DNA of 64,000 bases, from assembly GCF_963966145.1 (NCBI RefSeq), contig NC_091046.1, forward strand, positions 46,190,001 through 46,254,000, given 5' to 3'. The stretch comes from Tenebrio molitor. Lineage: Eukaryota > Arthropoda > Insecta > Coleoptera > Tenebrionidae. A program made the translations under genes and the position numbers. Under the pieces are notes generated by a model. That model searched no databases, had not been told where the DNA came from, and saw only the letters and a program-made list of their open reading frames with translations. Position 1 is the first letter of the stretch; each line of letters begins with the position of its first letter. Shown in pieces: positions 12,423 through 24,350 of this stretch.

Positions 12423-13910
12423 TAAGCATTCTTCACTTTAAAGAGTCGATCTCGGTGTAATTCTAGTCTTTCATTCAACCACTTGTTTTCTATCGGGTTT
12501 AAATCAGGGCGCTGTGACGGCCAAACTCTTCTCTCCCTCGTCTCTTTGTAATTAGAAATGAAGCAGACTTGCTGACAAGAGCTCTTTGCGTTTTTCCATT
12601 GGTGAATTAAGAATCAACACCTTGTGTTCTTGTTTCTGACTAATAAATTCGATGCATTTTTGTCCATTCTTGTTCAAACGATTCAAGTTTTGGAGAGCTT
12701 AGCGGTCACAAAATAAAAAATATTTTTTAAAATTCTGGAATTGCAATTTGAAGCTTCCCACGGTCTAGAAAGAAAAACAACAACCTCTCTCTAGTAGCTG
12801 CTTCGTTCACTCAAGAATACACAAGGAAAAAATCGACAACACTCTCATAATAATTGTCATAATTCTAGTCTTTAATTGAGTTCAATCGCGTTTAAATCAG
12901 GAAACTGTGAAGGCTAACCATAACTTCTCTTCTTCCTCTTAGTAAAGAATCTAGAGTACCTTCGGTTTTGTTATTGTCTTGTAAAAAATCGTTAACGTGA
13001 ATTATTTTTCGCTTCCGAGAAAGATAAAATTCTCGTCACAAGACTCGATACGTTTTTGTCCATTGCTGTTCAATTGGGCCAAGATTTGGAGAGTTTAGAG
13101 GTCGCAACGAGCTAGCAATATCAATTTCACTTGATACGTTATTCAGGAATTTTACCCAACAAAGTAAATATTTTTTGAGAGCACAAGAATCTGGCATTAT
13201 TTATGTCAGTGTTTAAATTGCATTTTCTTGATTGATAAATAAAACAAAGATTCTTCTCTTTTTTACTTCACAACGCGTAAAATAAAAATCACTAACACTC
13301 TAAGTGCTGTCATAATTATAGATTTTAACCAAACCACATGTTTTCTGTAGAGCTTAAATCAGGAAACTGTGAAGGCAAAACTTCTCTTCTTTCTATTTTT
13401 AGTCAACCTTAAACCTCTGCAATAATTCAGACTTGTTGCTGACCAAGTTCCTTCTGAATTGACCAATTTCTTTGTACAGAAAACCCCAGTTTTCTGCGAC
13501 TTCCCTAATCATACATTTTTTAATTCCGCGAATACAAAATTCATGTCACAAAATTTGTATTACGCGGAACAAGATTCCTCACATTTTTATCCACTACTGC
13601 TCAATTAGGCCAAGATTTGGAGAGTTTAGCGGTCACGTTAGATTAGCAACGTCAATTTCGCACCTTATTAATTGTACCAAATTTTAACTAACAAAATGGG
13701 TATTTTTTCAAAGCGAAGAAAGTGTAAAATTAGTGTTTTAATATATTTTGGACATTTCAACAATTAAAACGCGCTTCTTGTGGTCCATTTGGTGTGGGAA
13801 AAATATTGACAGCACTTTCCTCACAGTTGATCTCAATTGTCGTAATTCTAGTTATTAATTAAACCACTTGTTCTCTATCGGGTTCAAATCAGGAGAGTGT
13901 GAAGGCTGCG
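12423..13910 (-). mobile_element. Tandem array of decayed Tc1/mariner transposase 3' ends
   Basis: Read on the minus strand, seven short segments encode the conserved C-terminal catalytic motif of Tc1-like DDE transposases. Type A segments lie near 12479 (PSQRPDLNPIENKW), 12880, 13331 and 13863 (PSHSPDLNPIENKW). Type B segments lie near 12661, 13055 (RPLNSPNLGPIEQQWTKT) and 13585. A and B alternate strictly, 175-280 bases apart. Frames are broken by stops and shifts between motifs, and no N-terminal helix-turn-helix region is present, so none could encode a transposase. In this family the E of the PIE motif is the third catalytic acid. The pattern suggests a dimeric unit derived from transposase sequence that was amplified in tandem. 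Confidence 0.8.
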
Positions 13911-13959
13911 CAAACCTTCTTTTCTTCCCTCTCTGACGCATTTTGATCTTCATCTAGTC

Positions 13960-16200
13960 GCTTTGTAAATTGCTAAAAATTCAAATTTTTTTAGCCCAAT
14001 TGAGCCCCGTTTTGTTGTGAAAGAATCCGCTCCACTCTTCTAAAATCTGAATAATCCTGTTGGAATTTTTGGAAAGGACCCGTTAGTCGTTTTATGGAGG
14101 TTAATGAATTTTTTCGATTGTAATGTCCCGCGTTAAATCTCTTTGTAATGGATTTATCGAGAGTAGAAATGAACTTGCTCGAGCACTTGTGAAATTAAAT
14201 TTAGTTTTATTGGAGCTTCGGAATGCGTGAACCGTAAGCTGTAACAATTAAAAGTCTGCGATGGCAATTTGGGGAGCTTTGGGGCAAAGTTTTGTTGCGC
14301 AACGTGCAACAATGGCCGCGTTATATCATACCCGGACAGTAGTTCCGAACAATTAACATTTCTGATATGCACCAGCTGCGACAAAGAAACATACGAATAT
14401 TTCGAAACACTTTTAAAAAGTCGACACATTACGTCCACACTTTTCTTGTTAGTAATAATCGCATTCCGAGCGAGTAAACAAAGAGATTGGTTTTTTCGGT
14501 AAAAAACCGGCGGTTTCCACCGTCGGCTGTGGGTCCGGCGGAAGTGACCCCAACGAATTTCTCCGCGGACCACCTCTAAGTGGCTCCGTTTAAATTATTC
14601 GCTTATAAAAATCGAAGGCGGCTAATTTACGACGCAATTTATAAATGTCCACACTACAGTTACTTTATCCGCGTCAATAAAACACGAAACTTTCACGAGT
14701 TCGAAAAACCGTTGACCCGAAACGAGATTCGGGCCCGAAAATTTTCGCAGGGTACAGTTGCGAGCACGGCGAGCCGGCCGCCACCTGTCCGAGGTGTCCG
14801 AAACACGCGTAAGGGCCGTAATCGCGATAAATCACAATATCAGGACCGGCTGGTTGCGTGCGCGGGGCCAATTACGCTTGACAGTCGTTGCGGTGTTGCC
14901 GCGTCGCGGGAATTCCGCGGGACTGGAGTGGCGCGATTGTTATCGAAAAATCCGCCGATTAGCAAGGATTGATCCGGCGTTTAAGTGGACGACGATTTAT
15001 GGGCCAGTCTGTAAACGTCTGATTTTTGATGTTTAATGGCTTGACGAGGTGTCGTTCCCATTTTTATTGCGCCAATTTGTTATGTTAAGGTGTGACGTCA
15101 GCCGTAACAGGACCGGCGACATTTCGGCCAACGCCTCCGACCCAAACTATTTTTTCCAAGAACGAGCCGGCAACGGTGTCGAGGGGATGACATTTCCCAA
15201 ATTGATGCGAGATCGGTGTTTTCACGCTAGCGGGCCAGATTGAACAAAGGTTCGCCAAAATTACTCATCCGAAATGTTTACTGGGGCTGTTGAACCTGCT
15301 GATGTAATTGGCGTGGTTCTGCACAGTACCATCGGTGCAAAATCAAAACAAAAATGGAATTGTTGTTACAAGTTATGAAATAAATTATTCTGAAGCTTAT
15401 GCATTTATTTTTGTTTTTCATTTAATGCCACAATTCTTTGTGAGTAATTCTTCTTCTAGAAGCATTCCAAAATTTTCGATTTTTGGTGAAAACGGAAATG
15501 ATTTCTTCAAATTAGCACCAACAAACAGAAAATTTGAAGTGTACTTAGAAATATACTTAAATTTGTTTCTTTCCACATAAAAATATAAATAAACACCGTT
15601 TACGTTGTTTTGGAATAATGGGAAGCCATGTTTTATTTTTTTAACGTTGGAAACACTGTTTGATTTCCGTCACAAAGTGCCTGACCTATCAAAACGAACA
15701 TAACATGTTGCCGAATTTCCCGCCATGTCTGAGTATTCTTCTATTACAAACTAGGAAAACTGACAACAATGCGCTAGACATTGGCGCTATTGATAACCTC
15801 AAATTTAGAAAAACATAACCCAATTCAACAGACAGCTTTATTACCAAAACAAAACAAGGCGGATGCATTTTATGTATGATGAAACACCAATCATAAGTTT
15901 TGTTTTGTTATTATTACTATAATACGATTATTATTGTTGTTATTATCATTCTATGCGCCCTCTTTAGACGTTATATTTTAGGTGGAAAATGTTAAACAAT
16001 TAAAATAGAATATTTGTGAAATTTAGACATCTTTAAGAATTTTTAAAAATGTCTAAATGTGTAAATATACAGAAGGAAACTGAAAATAGGGACATTTTTC
16101 AAAATTTTTCTTAAGACGAAGAATTATGTTTGTAAACTTTGTATGTACATCATTTCTAGGGTGCTAAATAAAAATTAAAAATAGTGAAAATAGTTTGCTA
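13960..16200. other. Non-coding DNA with a GC-rich islet
   Basis: The part at about 14.5-15.25 kb is GC-rich and CpG-rich and carries only overlapping shadow frames. The rest is AT-rich. A microsatellite-like run of ATT/GTT triplets lies near 15910-15950. No gene is recognised; the islet is a candidate enhancer only by composition. Confidence 0.4.
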
Positions 16201-16228
16201 AGATATCTGGTAGGTGGCGTTGCAACTA

Positions 16229-17574
16229 TCACACGCTAGCGTGAAACCAGTTTTATTACTTTTGATAAATGTTTTTTCTGTCAATTGTTCTGGTTAGTTT
16301 AAATTCACAATTTTTCAAATATGTCAATATAAAAACATACAGAGTGTTCCCGTGACATTAGACGTAATAAACGTTTTCAAAATTTAATAACAGATGTAAA
16401 AATTAAGACTGCTATTTTTTATTTTTAAACAATTTATGTAAATCACTATTACTTGTTTAAAGTATGAATGTAAAAATATTTAAGTATGTCTCCTGTATAC
16501 AGGGTTGTAAGCGAAATAAAAATTTGGAAAAATAAATCAAAATTGTAGCAAAATGACGACTAGTTTTCTAATTTCTCTACACCATTTCATACCTTCAAAA
16601 TAATCACGTAAATGAAAGCTCTCTGACAGTTACCGAAGAGGGTGCGCTATTTTTGTCACACGCTAGCGTGACACTAATTTTATAACGTTTTTTGACTCTT
16701 CATTTTCAATTTTTTTTTTTTAAGAAATTAGTGTCCTCAGTTTTGTCAGTTTTCATTTGAAGATGTCTACTATACAGGGTGCTTTAACGGGATAAAAAAA
16801 AATCAAGAGCTTTGTACAATGTTGATAAAGCGGAGATTTGTTTTAGCAAAAAATCAATGCTTATTGTGCTTTGCGAAATTTCTTCAAAAAACCTTCAGTA
16901 AAATAACAATCTCTGATCATTAAAAATCTCCAATTATGACAACCAAGAAGTGTTTTATATCAAAATTTAAAAATTGTTTAAATATCTAGTGTTTTAAATT
17001 TGATAAAAAAATAAATGCTTTGTATTTCCCGTAGATAATTTTATTTTTCTTGACACGTCGGTAAAATATGACATTATACTGCCTAGATTGATAATACTAA
17101 AGTGTCACTTCATTGCCATGAGATCTGACGAGCGGCAGATAAAGTTGTTATCTCCCCTGACGAGCGGGAGATAAAGTAAACAGCGTTGTCCCTACTAGAG
17201 TCATAGTAATGCTTTGCAAAACGAGCGACAGTCTACCCAATCTTCTTAAAATAATTCCTGGTTTCTTAACATCTCTTAAGTAATTTGTTATGAATGTTTT
17301 GGAGAAAAAATAGTAGAAATGTGTTATTCGGAGCAAAAATGGTTTTATGTGCTTTGGCTGGTGTGTCTGCCTCACTTTGTTAGGCCTCAGCACTTTTGCT
17401 CCTAATAACATAACACACTATTTTCTTGTCATGAAAATAAATTGAGTATCTGCAATAAATACATTTTCGAAATTTCCTTAAAACGGAAATTTGCGATCTC
17501 TGTACCTTGTAGGCAAAATGAATTTTCACCGTAACGGAATAAATGAGAAGAGTTATTGCACGCTAGCGTGGGCC
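16229..17574. repeat. Repeat cluster with 12-bp palindrome CACGCTAGCGTG
   Basis: The perfect palindrome CACGCTAGCGTG occurs three times: 16232-16243, 16659-16670 and 17559-17570. The first two have similar flanks (CA before; a CCAGTTTTATTA or CTAATTTTATAA tract after). TATACAGGGT-type ends occur nearby at about 16498 and 16774. An inverted repeat with arms TTATCTCCC and GGGAGATAA lies at 17148-17174, and its loop sequence is partly duplicated just upstream at 17126-17144. The cluster looks like decayed non-autonomous transposons of one family. Confidence 0.65.
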
Positions 17575-17579
17575 AATTA

Positions 17580-18890
17580 TTTCCGTGATTTTTAAAATTT
17601 CGATAAACAAGTTGGTGTCACTCGCTTCGAACAGATGTTGTCGATATTAGTCTTCTCATGTTGCATGTCGCTTTATGGATCGATGTAGAAACGAGCTTTT
17701 AACAAGTGTGGATATTGAACCTATTGGCACAACTACCGTGAAACTGCATCGCTTCAAATCGATTTTTCCATCGAGATCGGGTTCATTTTCCATAAAAATT
17801 CCTGAGCGCTCATTGAAACTTTTTCACCAGACATTGTCACCGGAAAAATATTCGTCGAATTAGCATATCCAGTGTGGTACAAGTGTTTTACAGAAAAGGA
17901 GACACTCAAGCGACATTTCAGCCTCGAGATGCCACAAAGAAGCACCGGATTATCATAATTCTATAAAATTGTCGAACATTTTCTGGAATTTTTTATTAGT
18001 ACAAGGCGCTGGAATTTCGTATAAAAAAATAACGGTTGTGCTGGGGGATTTCCCTGGGCATCCCCCGTCATTAAAAAGCCGCGCGTAATTGCAGAACTTC
18101 ACTTAGACTAATGCCCCGAAATGAAGGAATATCGTGCCCGATCAGATAACCGAAGGCCCCGAATTATCCTCGCCGGACAAGACAAAACATTGATTTCATT
18201 TGCACTCACAAAACAAACCAATCTCGAAAACCATCTAGATCTTATCGACGTGTGTGTGGAAGGCGGCTGTTGCACTCGTGTGAACCGACACGAGTGCCGA
18301 GCACGAACTCGAGATATCAGCATCCGATCACCTCCACGCCACTAAATTAACACCAAGACCGCGAAAGCGCCGGATCCGGGGAGAATCCGCCCGATTCGGC
18401 AACGCCGCCCTCTCCCAAATTTCGTAAAGCGTGTCAGCGTGTCTGGCGAGCGGCTGTTGTGGCTACGGCTCCGTCTCGAATTCTGGCACGGCTCAGTGGC
18501 CGTCAAAATTGTCCGTTGGCCCCCGCACGAATTCCTCTACCTGATGGTTCGCCTTTTTACACTCTCTCTTGTTCTTGTTGCGAGACTGTGAGTGTGTTTG
18601 CTCTGGCGGTGCTGATTTATTAACGCCGATTTGGCGTGCATCAAGCAGGTGTTCTCTCCTCCGGCGTGCACAGACGGAGATTTCGCCGCCGAGATTATCT
18701 CGAGGAGGCGTACAAGGAAGCTTGACCACTCCGAATTTCATTAAAGCGGCGGCGGACTGAGCGGTTCCGGTCGGGGTTGCAACTGCCGCGGGTGGTACCG
18801 CGTGTCAAGGTCGACGCTAAAATTTCACAGTGTTTTGCGGCGAAGTGACGGTCAGTGCCGATGGTGCAAGTGCCGACAAAATATTTTAAC
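17580..18890. other. Non-coding DNA with a GC-rich islet
   Basis: The part at 18.08-18.85 kb is GC-rich and contains only overlapping shadow frames on both strands. No splice-compatible coding segment or known domain is seen. Confidence 0.4.
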
Positions 18891-21320
18891 GAGCATCAAG
18901 CGTTGCCAAAGTACCCACGGTACTGAACGGCAAAAAGCAACGCAAAAATGGGAAAATATCTCCGTTCAGAGTTGGCGTTTAATGTCAAGTGTGTTGAAGC
19001 GTCAACTTTTTCTAAATTAAATCTATTTAAACAGTATCCCACAGTACCTGCGGTACTGAATAGCAAAAAACAATACAAAAATGTGAAACTGTTTCGGTTC
19101 AGACTTCGCGTTTAGTTTCAAGTGGTCCAAGCATCATCTTTCTCAAGATTAAATCTATGTAATTAGTACCAATATGTTCCGAGAGTACCTGCCGGACCAA
19201 ATATCAACAGTAAATACAAAAATGTGAAACTGTCTCGCTTCAGATTTGTCGTTTAGTGTCGTTTGTTCAGTATCAATGCATTTCCAAAGTACCTGCAGTA
19301 CTGAATAGCAAAAATAATACAAAAATGTGAAACTGTCTCGGCTCAGATTTCTCATTTAGTGTAAAGTGTGTCGAAGCCACCATTTCCAAAATTAAATCTC
19401 TTTAATCAGGATCAATAAGTTCCCAAAGTACCGAAGGTACTGAATAGCAAATGGCAATACAAAAATCAGAACTGTCTGGATTCAGACTTCGTGGTTAGTC
19501 TCAAGTGGTTTAAGTATCACATTTATCAAAATTAAATATATTTAATCAGTAGGTACCAAGAGTACCTGTGAAACTGTCTCGGTTCAGATTTGCCCTTTAG
19601 TGTCAAGTGTGTTGAAAGGTCATATTTTCCAAAATTAAATCTCTGTATTCAGTAACAATGCGTTCCCAAAGTACCTACGGTACTGAATAGCAAAAATCAA
19701 TATAGAAAGGTAAAACATCTAGGTTCAGATTTACAAGTGATCTAAATGACGCCTTTCCCAAAATGAAATCTATTTAATCAGTACCAATATGTTCTGAGAG
19801 TACCTGCTGTACCGAATATGTATCAAGAATCAATGCAGAAATGTGAAACTGTCTCGGTTCAGCTTTGCCTTGTAGTGTCAAGTGGTCTAAGCATCACCGT
19901 TTTCAAGATTAAATCTATTTAATTAGTACCAATATGTTCCGAGAGTACCTGAAGACCGAATATCATGAGTAAATAAAAAATGTGAAAATGTGAAAATGTC
20001 TCGCTTCAAATTTGTCGTTTAGTGTCGTTTGTTCAGTATCAATGCGTTCCCAAAGTACCTGCAGTACTGAATAGCAAAAACAATACGAAAATGTAAAAAT
20101 ATCTCGGTTCAGAGTTGATGTTTAGTGTCAAGTGATCGATGTGACGCCTTTTGCAAAAGCAAATCTATTTAATCAGTACCAATATGTTCCGAGAGCACCT
20201 GCGGTACCATATATCAAGAATCAGTTCAAAAATGTGAAACCGTCTCGGTTCAGATTTCCCAGTTAGTGTAAAGTGTGGCGTAGCCACCTTTTCCAAAATT
20301 AAAAAAAGTACCTAAAGTACTGAATAGCATATGTCAATACAAAAATGAGAAACTGACTCGGTTCAGACTTCGTGTTTAGTCTCAAGTGGTTTAAGCATCA
20401 CATTTTTCAAAATTAAATATATTTAATCAGTACCAACATGTTCCGAGAGTACCTGCTCTACGGAATATCAAGAATCAATACAAAATGTGAAACTGTCGAG
20501 GTTCAGGTTTGCCATTTAGTGTCAAGTGTGTCTAACCGTCATATTTTCCAAAATTAAATCCCCAAAGTACCTACGGTACTGAATAATAGCAAATATCAAT
20601 ATAAAAATATAAAAATGTTAATGTTTAGTGTCAAGTGATCGAAATGACGCCTTTCCCAACATCAAATCTATTTAATTAGTACCAGTATGTTCCGAGAGTA
20701 CCTGCTGTACCGAATATCAAGAACCTATACAAAAATGTGAAACTGTCTCGGTTCAGATTTGTCGTCACCTTTTCCAAAATTCAATATCTTTAATCAGTAT
20801 CAATGTGTTCTCAAAGTACCTGAGGTACTGAATGGCAAATGGCAATACAAAAATGAAAAACTGTCTCGCTTCAGATTTAATATTTAGTGTCCAGTGATCG
20901 ATATGATGATTTTTCCAAAATCGATCTCTGTATTCAATGTCAATGCGTTCCCAAAGTACCTACGGTACTGAATAGCAAAAATTAATACAAAAATGGTTCT
21001 GTTCAAATTTAATGATTAGTGTCAAGTGATCTAAATGACGCCTTTCCCAAAATCAAATCTATTTAATCAGTACCAATATGCTCGGAGAGTACTTGCTGTA
21101 TCGAATATCAAGAATCAATACAAAAATGTGAAACTGTCTCGGTTCGGCTTTGTCATTTAGTGTCAAGTGTGTCGAAGCCTCATCTTTTCCGAAATTAAAT
21201 CTCTGTATTCAGTAGCAATGCGTACCTACGGTACTGAATAGCAAAAATCAATATATAAACGTAAAAATGTCTTGGTTCAGATTTAATGTTTAGTGTTAAG
21301 TGGCGCAAATATCGCCTTTT
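18890..21320 (+). repeat. GTAC-palindrome satellite, ~130-bp units
   Basis: About 19 tandem units average 128 bases. Each has a GTACC...GGTAC near-palindrome followed by ATAC, AAAAATGTGAAACTGTCTCGG, a TTTAGTGTCAAGTG word and AAATTAAATCT. Two subtypes mix, often alternating: type A has CAAAGTACCTACGGTACTG followed by AATAGC; type B has GAGAGTACCTGCTGTACCG followed by AATATCAAG. Type A occurs near 18910, 19042, 19290, 19427, 19669, 20053, 20308, 20566, 20816, 20955 and 21223. Type B occurs near 19184, 19798, 19943, 20194, 20448, 20696 and 21089. The unit near 19559 is truncated. No frame is open through it. Confidence 0.92.
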
Positions 21321-22260
21321 TTATTGTGCTAAATATATCATTTGTAAAAACAATACTTGGAAGGTTTTCCTTCTGGTAAGCTCCTTTTTAAAATAACATT
21401 TACCAACACACATACATTTTTATTCGCTTCATATTTGTATTTTGTATCTTTTGTATGAAAAATAAGAAATAGAAGATTTTATGCAAACTAAGATTCTAAC
21501 TGTCTTCATTTATTTAGTACAATTTTGGAAATGCCAAAATATGATTTGTGAAGATTTGAATGCTTGACTTTAAACGGTTGTAAACTTAATAACCTTAAAA
21601 AATTGTAGGATCCATCAAACTTCCCAGACCTTAACCCACTTGAAAAAGACGTGACACGTTACAAAGACGTCATTTTAATAATTTATCTTGATAAGAAAAC
21701 GTAGCTTTCTACTTTGTGGGAGGTTTAACATCAAAATCTAATTTGTAATTTGATATTTGTGACAAAAAATAACAAAACTAACGATTCATCCAGTTTGGAA
21801 AATATGTTTGTCGTTGTAAATCCGTTAATTATGACCACACTAATATCATTTAAATTTTTATTGTACAACAATTTGGTTCTTTTATGACACCTGTACCCCT
21901 TTTTATTTTCCTCTTAGAATTTCTCCACTTTCTCTTTTTTTCGCACAACTTGCAAGTTATCCTTCATTTCGAGCGAACCAATTTTCGATAATGATTTTTT
22001 TTCTTTCCATTTATTAGTTCGTAATCTAATTAAAATGTACCGGTTTCTGTTTTGTTGATTTTGTGGTTCTCTCCAACATAATCAACCACAATCTAATTTC
22101 TTTAATAACTTTCTTCCAACAAATTTTCTCCCGCTTCAGTAAACGATTAAAATTCATTGTCGACAAGCATTCGGTGGCCCCAAAAAAAATGCGTTTACAT
22201 AATTGGATTAAACAAATTGCCCAGAAGATCATCTAGTGACCGATCGGCACATTAAAATAC
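21320..22260. other. AT-rich non-coding DNA
   Basis: Apart from a short transposase-derived segment at 21615-21670, I recognise nothing in this AT-rich stretch. Confidence 0.4.
21615..21670 (+). mobile_element. Tc1-like transposase C-terminal fragment
   Basis: The + strand encodes NFPDLNPLEKDV, matching the PDLNPxE catalytic-end motif of Tc1/mariner transposases. It is isolated and much too short to be functional. It most resembles the copies at 23.5-24.35 kb, which lie in the opposite orientation. Confidence 0.6.
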
Positions 22261-22900
22261 GATCGACAGCCGCGTTTGGGCAGGTGCTCCATCTTGCTGT
22301 AACCCGACACTATTTTCACAGCTTAAAAAATAATCGCCGGCCACCTGTACGGCCATCTATCACGCTCCAACCGCTCCCTTGTCGCGGTCGCCCCGATTTC
22401 CGCCGGAGCTGAGTCCAGTCGAGGCGCGCTGGACCCGCCAGATTCAAACGGAAAATTTGGCCGGAGTCAACGACTCGGCCCCCATCCCGCCGACACCTGT
22501 TTGAGCCGCGGCAATTAGCGAGCGGAGTGCACTTTTGTGCAATAATGACATAATGCAGTCCTGGAAAGCCATTTGCGAAATGGTAGCGCGGTCGGAACAG
22601 GAGCCGAGTGTAAACAAGTAAATCGTTAATTACTGCAAATCGTCTGTGCACTCGCTTTACGACTGTTCGCGTTAAAATTACGACGCAACGCCACGTTAAG
22701 GCCGGCGCAGACAGAAGCGACACGATCGTAAAACGAACGCGCTTTTTTTCGAAATGGGGGCGAAGTGAGGCGGTTAGGTTCGAGTTGAGCGGCGTGGAAA
22801 TTGAGCGAAATTGGTGTTTGGACGGGTTTTGACGACGGTGTGAACTAGGTCTAGGGCTGGTGCTGGACAAGGAGCGAAAATCAAATCTGAACGCAGGCTT
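22260..22900. other. GC-rich non-coding islet
   Basis: This islet carries a 184-codon open frame on the minus strand (22316-22870). The frame has no recognisable domain, is arginine- and serine-rich as expected from GC-rich DNA, and lacks splice support. I regard it as a candidate regulatory islet rather than a gene. Confidence 0.35.
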
Positions 22901-23211
22901 ACAAAAAATTCAACTAGACACATTAACGAGCAAAAATGGTCTAGACATTCTTCAAACGTGACACGTTTTCAGTCGGTGACGATTTTTTGAAAAACATTTT
23001 CAAAACACGTTTCAATTTACTTATTTACACAATCAAGAATATTTTTGAAGTGTTCCACTTGATTCCTGTTATTCCACCATCTACGGGATCAGAAGAAACT
23101 ATTCTAATTTTCCAACTAAACGTTTGGTACTTTCGGAAAGTACTGGTACTCCTTAAACTCTACTGTATATTTACAAAAAGAGACATTTCGATCGTTTGGT
23201 ATCAAATGTGA

Positions 23212-23310
23212 AATTTTCACATTTCTGTGGTGATCTTTGCTATTCGGTACCACAGGTACTCCCGGGATGCATTGGTACTGATCACATAGATTTTACTTTG
23301 ATTTTAATCT
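23212..23310 (-). repeat. Inverted solitary unit of the GTAC satellite
   Basis: Read on the minus strand this segment follows the satellite unit of 18.9-21.3 kb: an AATC/AAATCTATG word, CAGTACCAAT, a GGGAGTACCTG word, GGTACCGAATAGC and AATGTGAAA in the same order. It is a diverged single copy in inverted orientation about 1.9 kb beyond the array. Confidence 0.75.
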
Positions 23311-23524
23311 ACAACAGCATCTATAGTTGGCGCGGCGAACCAGTGGAGTAGTCACGAGGTTTTCACATGATAGTTTGTAGCGACGTCATGAAAAGCCTGA
23401 TTTACACGTGAAGATTACGCCATTTTAATACTGATTGGGTCGCCGCCCCGACTGTAGTTTAAAAAGCACACTTTTGTGTGGTTTTTAATGAAAAAATTAA
23501 AACTATAACGTCTCTACAGTATGT

Positions 23525-24350
23525 CCATGGAACTTCATGTGGATTAAGATCTGGGAAGTTTCCCGGTTTTTATTTGTTTCTTGTCAAATTTATTACAAGA
23601 TGACAAAAATTTCACAGATTTATGAAATAATCAATACTCGCTTGGTGCAGAAATCTTCAAAATTTACCATTTTTTATAAAGATTCTTTTTTCAGCTTTCT
23701 ATAATTTCTCACAGATTAGAAAATATATTTTTTATTTCCATGTGAAGCTAGAATGTGGCGAATGTGGTGAATTTTTTTAAACATATTTCCACTCAATTTC
23801 CAGTGAGCTAAAATCCGGAAAGTTTGGCGGCTTTTATTTTTTTGCAGTATAACAAAACAATTGTAACAAAATAGAAAATAAAATTTTCTAAGTATTTTAG
23901 CATTTTACGAAATGTTTTCTAATAAAGTTTTGTTTTTCAGCAGTTTTCTACAATTTATCAGTTGCATCTTGATAAAAGTTCTTATCTTTATTTCGGTAGC
24001 ATCTCTACAAGTTCAAGTAGATTAAGATCTGTGAAATCTGATGGCTTATAATTATTCTATGCAGTGATGAGCTCGAAACGAGCCAAGGAAATACTTTTAT
24101 GTGGGTGAAAATGATAACAACACTGACTTACTGTGAAATCATTTTTATTAATTTATTTTAGTGATAAAAAAAATCTCACACCAACCAGAAAATTAACCAG
24201 TGTAGTACCTACGTCTTCAAAATTAACAAAAGATTTTCCAAATTTTGTTATCGACTGACAGAGTGCATATAAAAATTAAGATGTCTTTTAGTGTATCATA
24301 GGCAGTTTCAACAAGGTTTAAATCTGGGTAGTTTGACGGCTTTTACCACC
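23525..24350 (-). mobile_element. Second tandem array of transposase-end fragments
   Basis: Four minus-strand segments near 23528, 23789, 24007 and 24303 encode variants of one motif: KPGNFPDLNPHEVPW, KPPNFPDFSSLEIEW, KPSDFTDLNLLELVE and KPSNYPDLNLVETAY. They are 218-296 bases apart, all in one orientation, with no open frame between. The motif is the PDLNPxE end of Tc1-like transposases. The spacing resembles that of the 12.4-14.0 kb array, but the motif flank (KPxNFPD) differs, so the parent element was probably a different one. Confidence 0.75.

Noticed and set aside
22316..22870. 184-codon minus-strand frame upstream of zfh2
   Set aside because: No recognisable domain and no splice or neighbour support. 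It sits in a GC-rich islet where long random frames are common.
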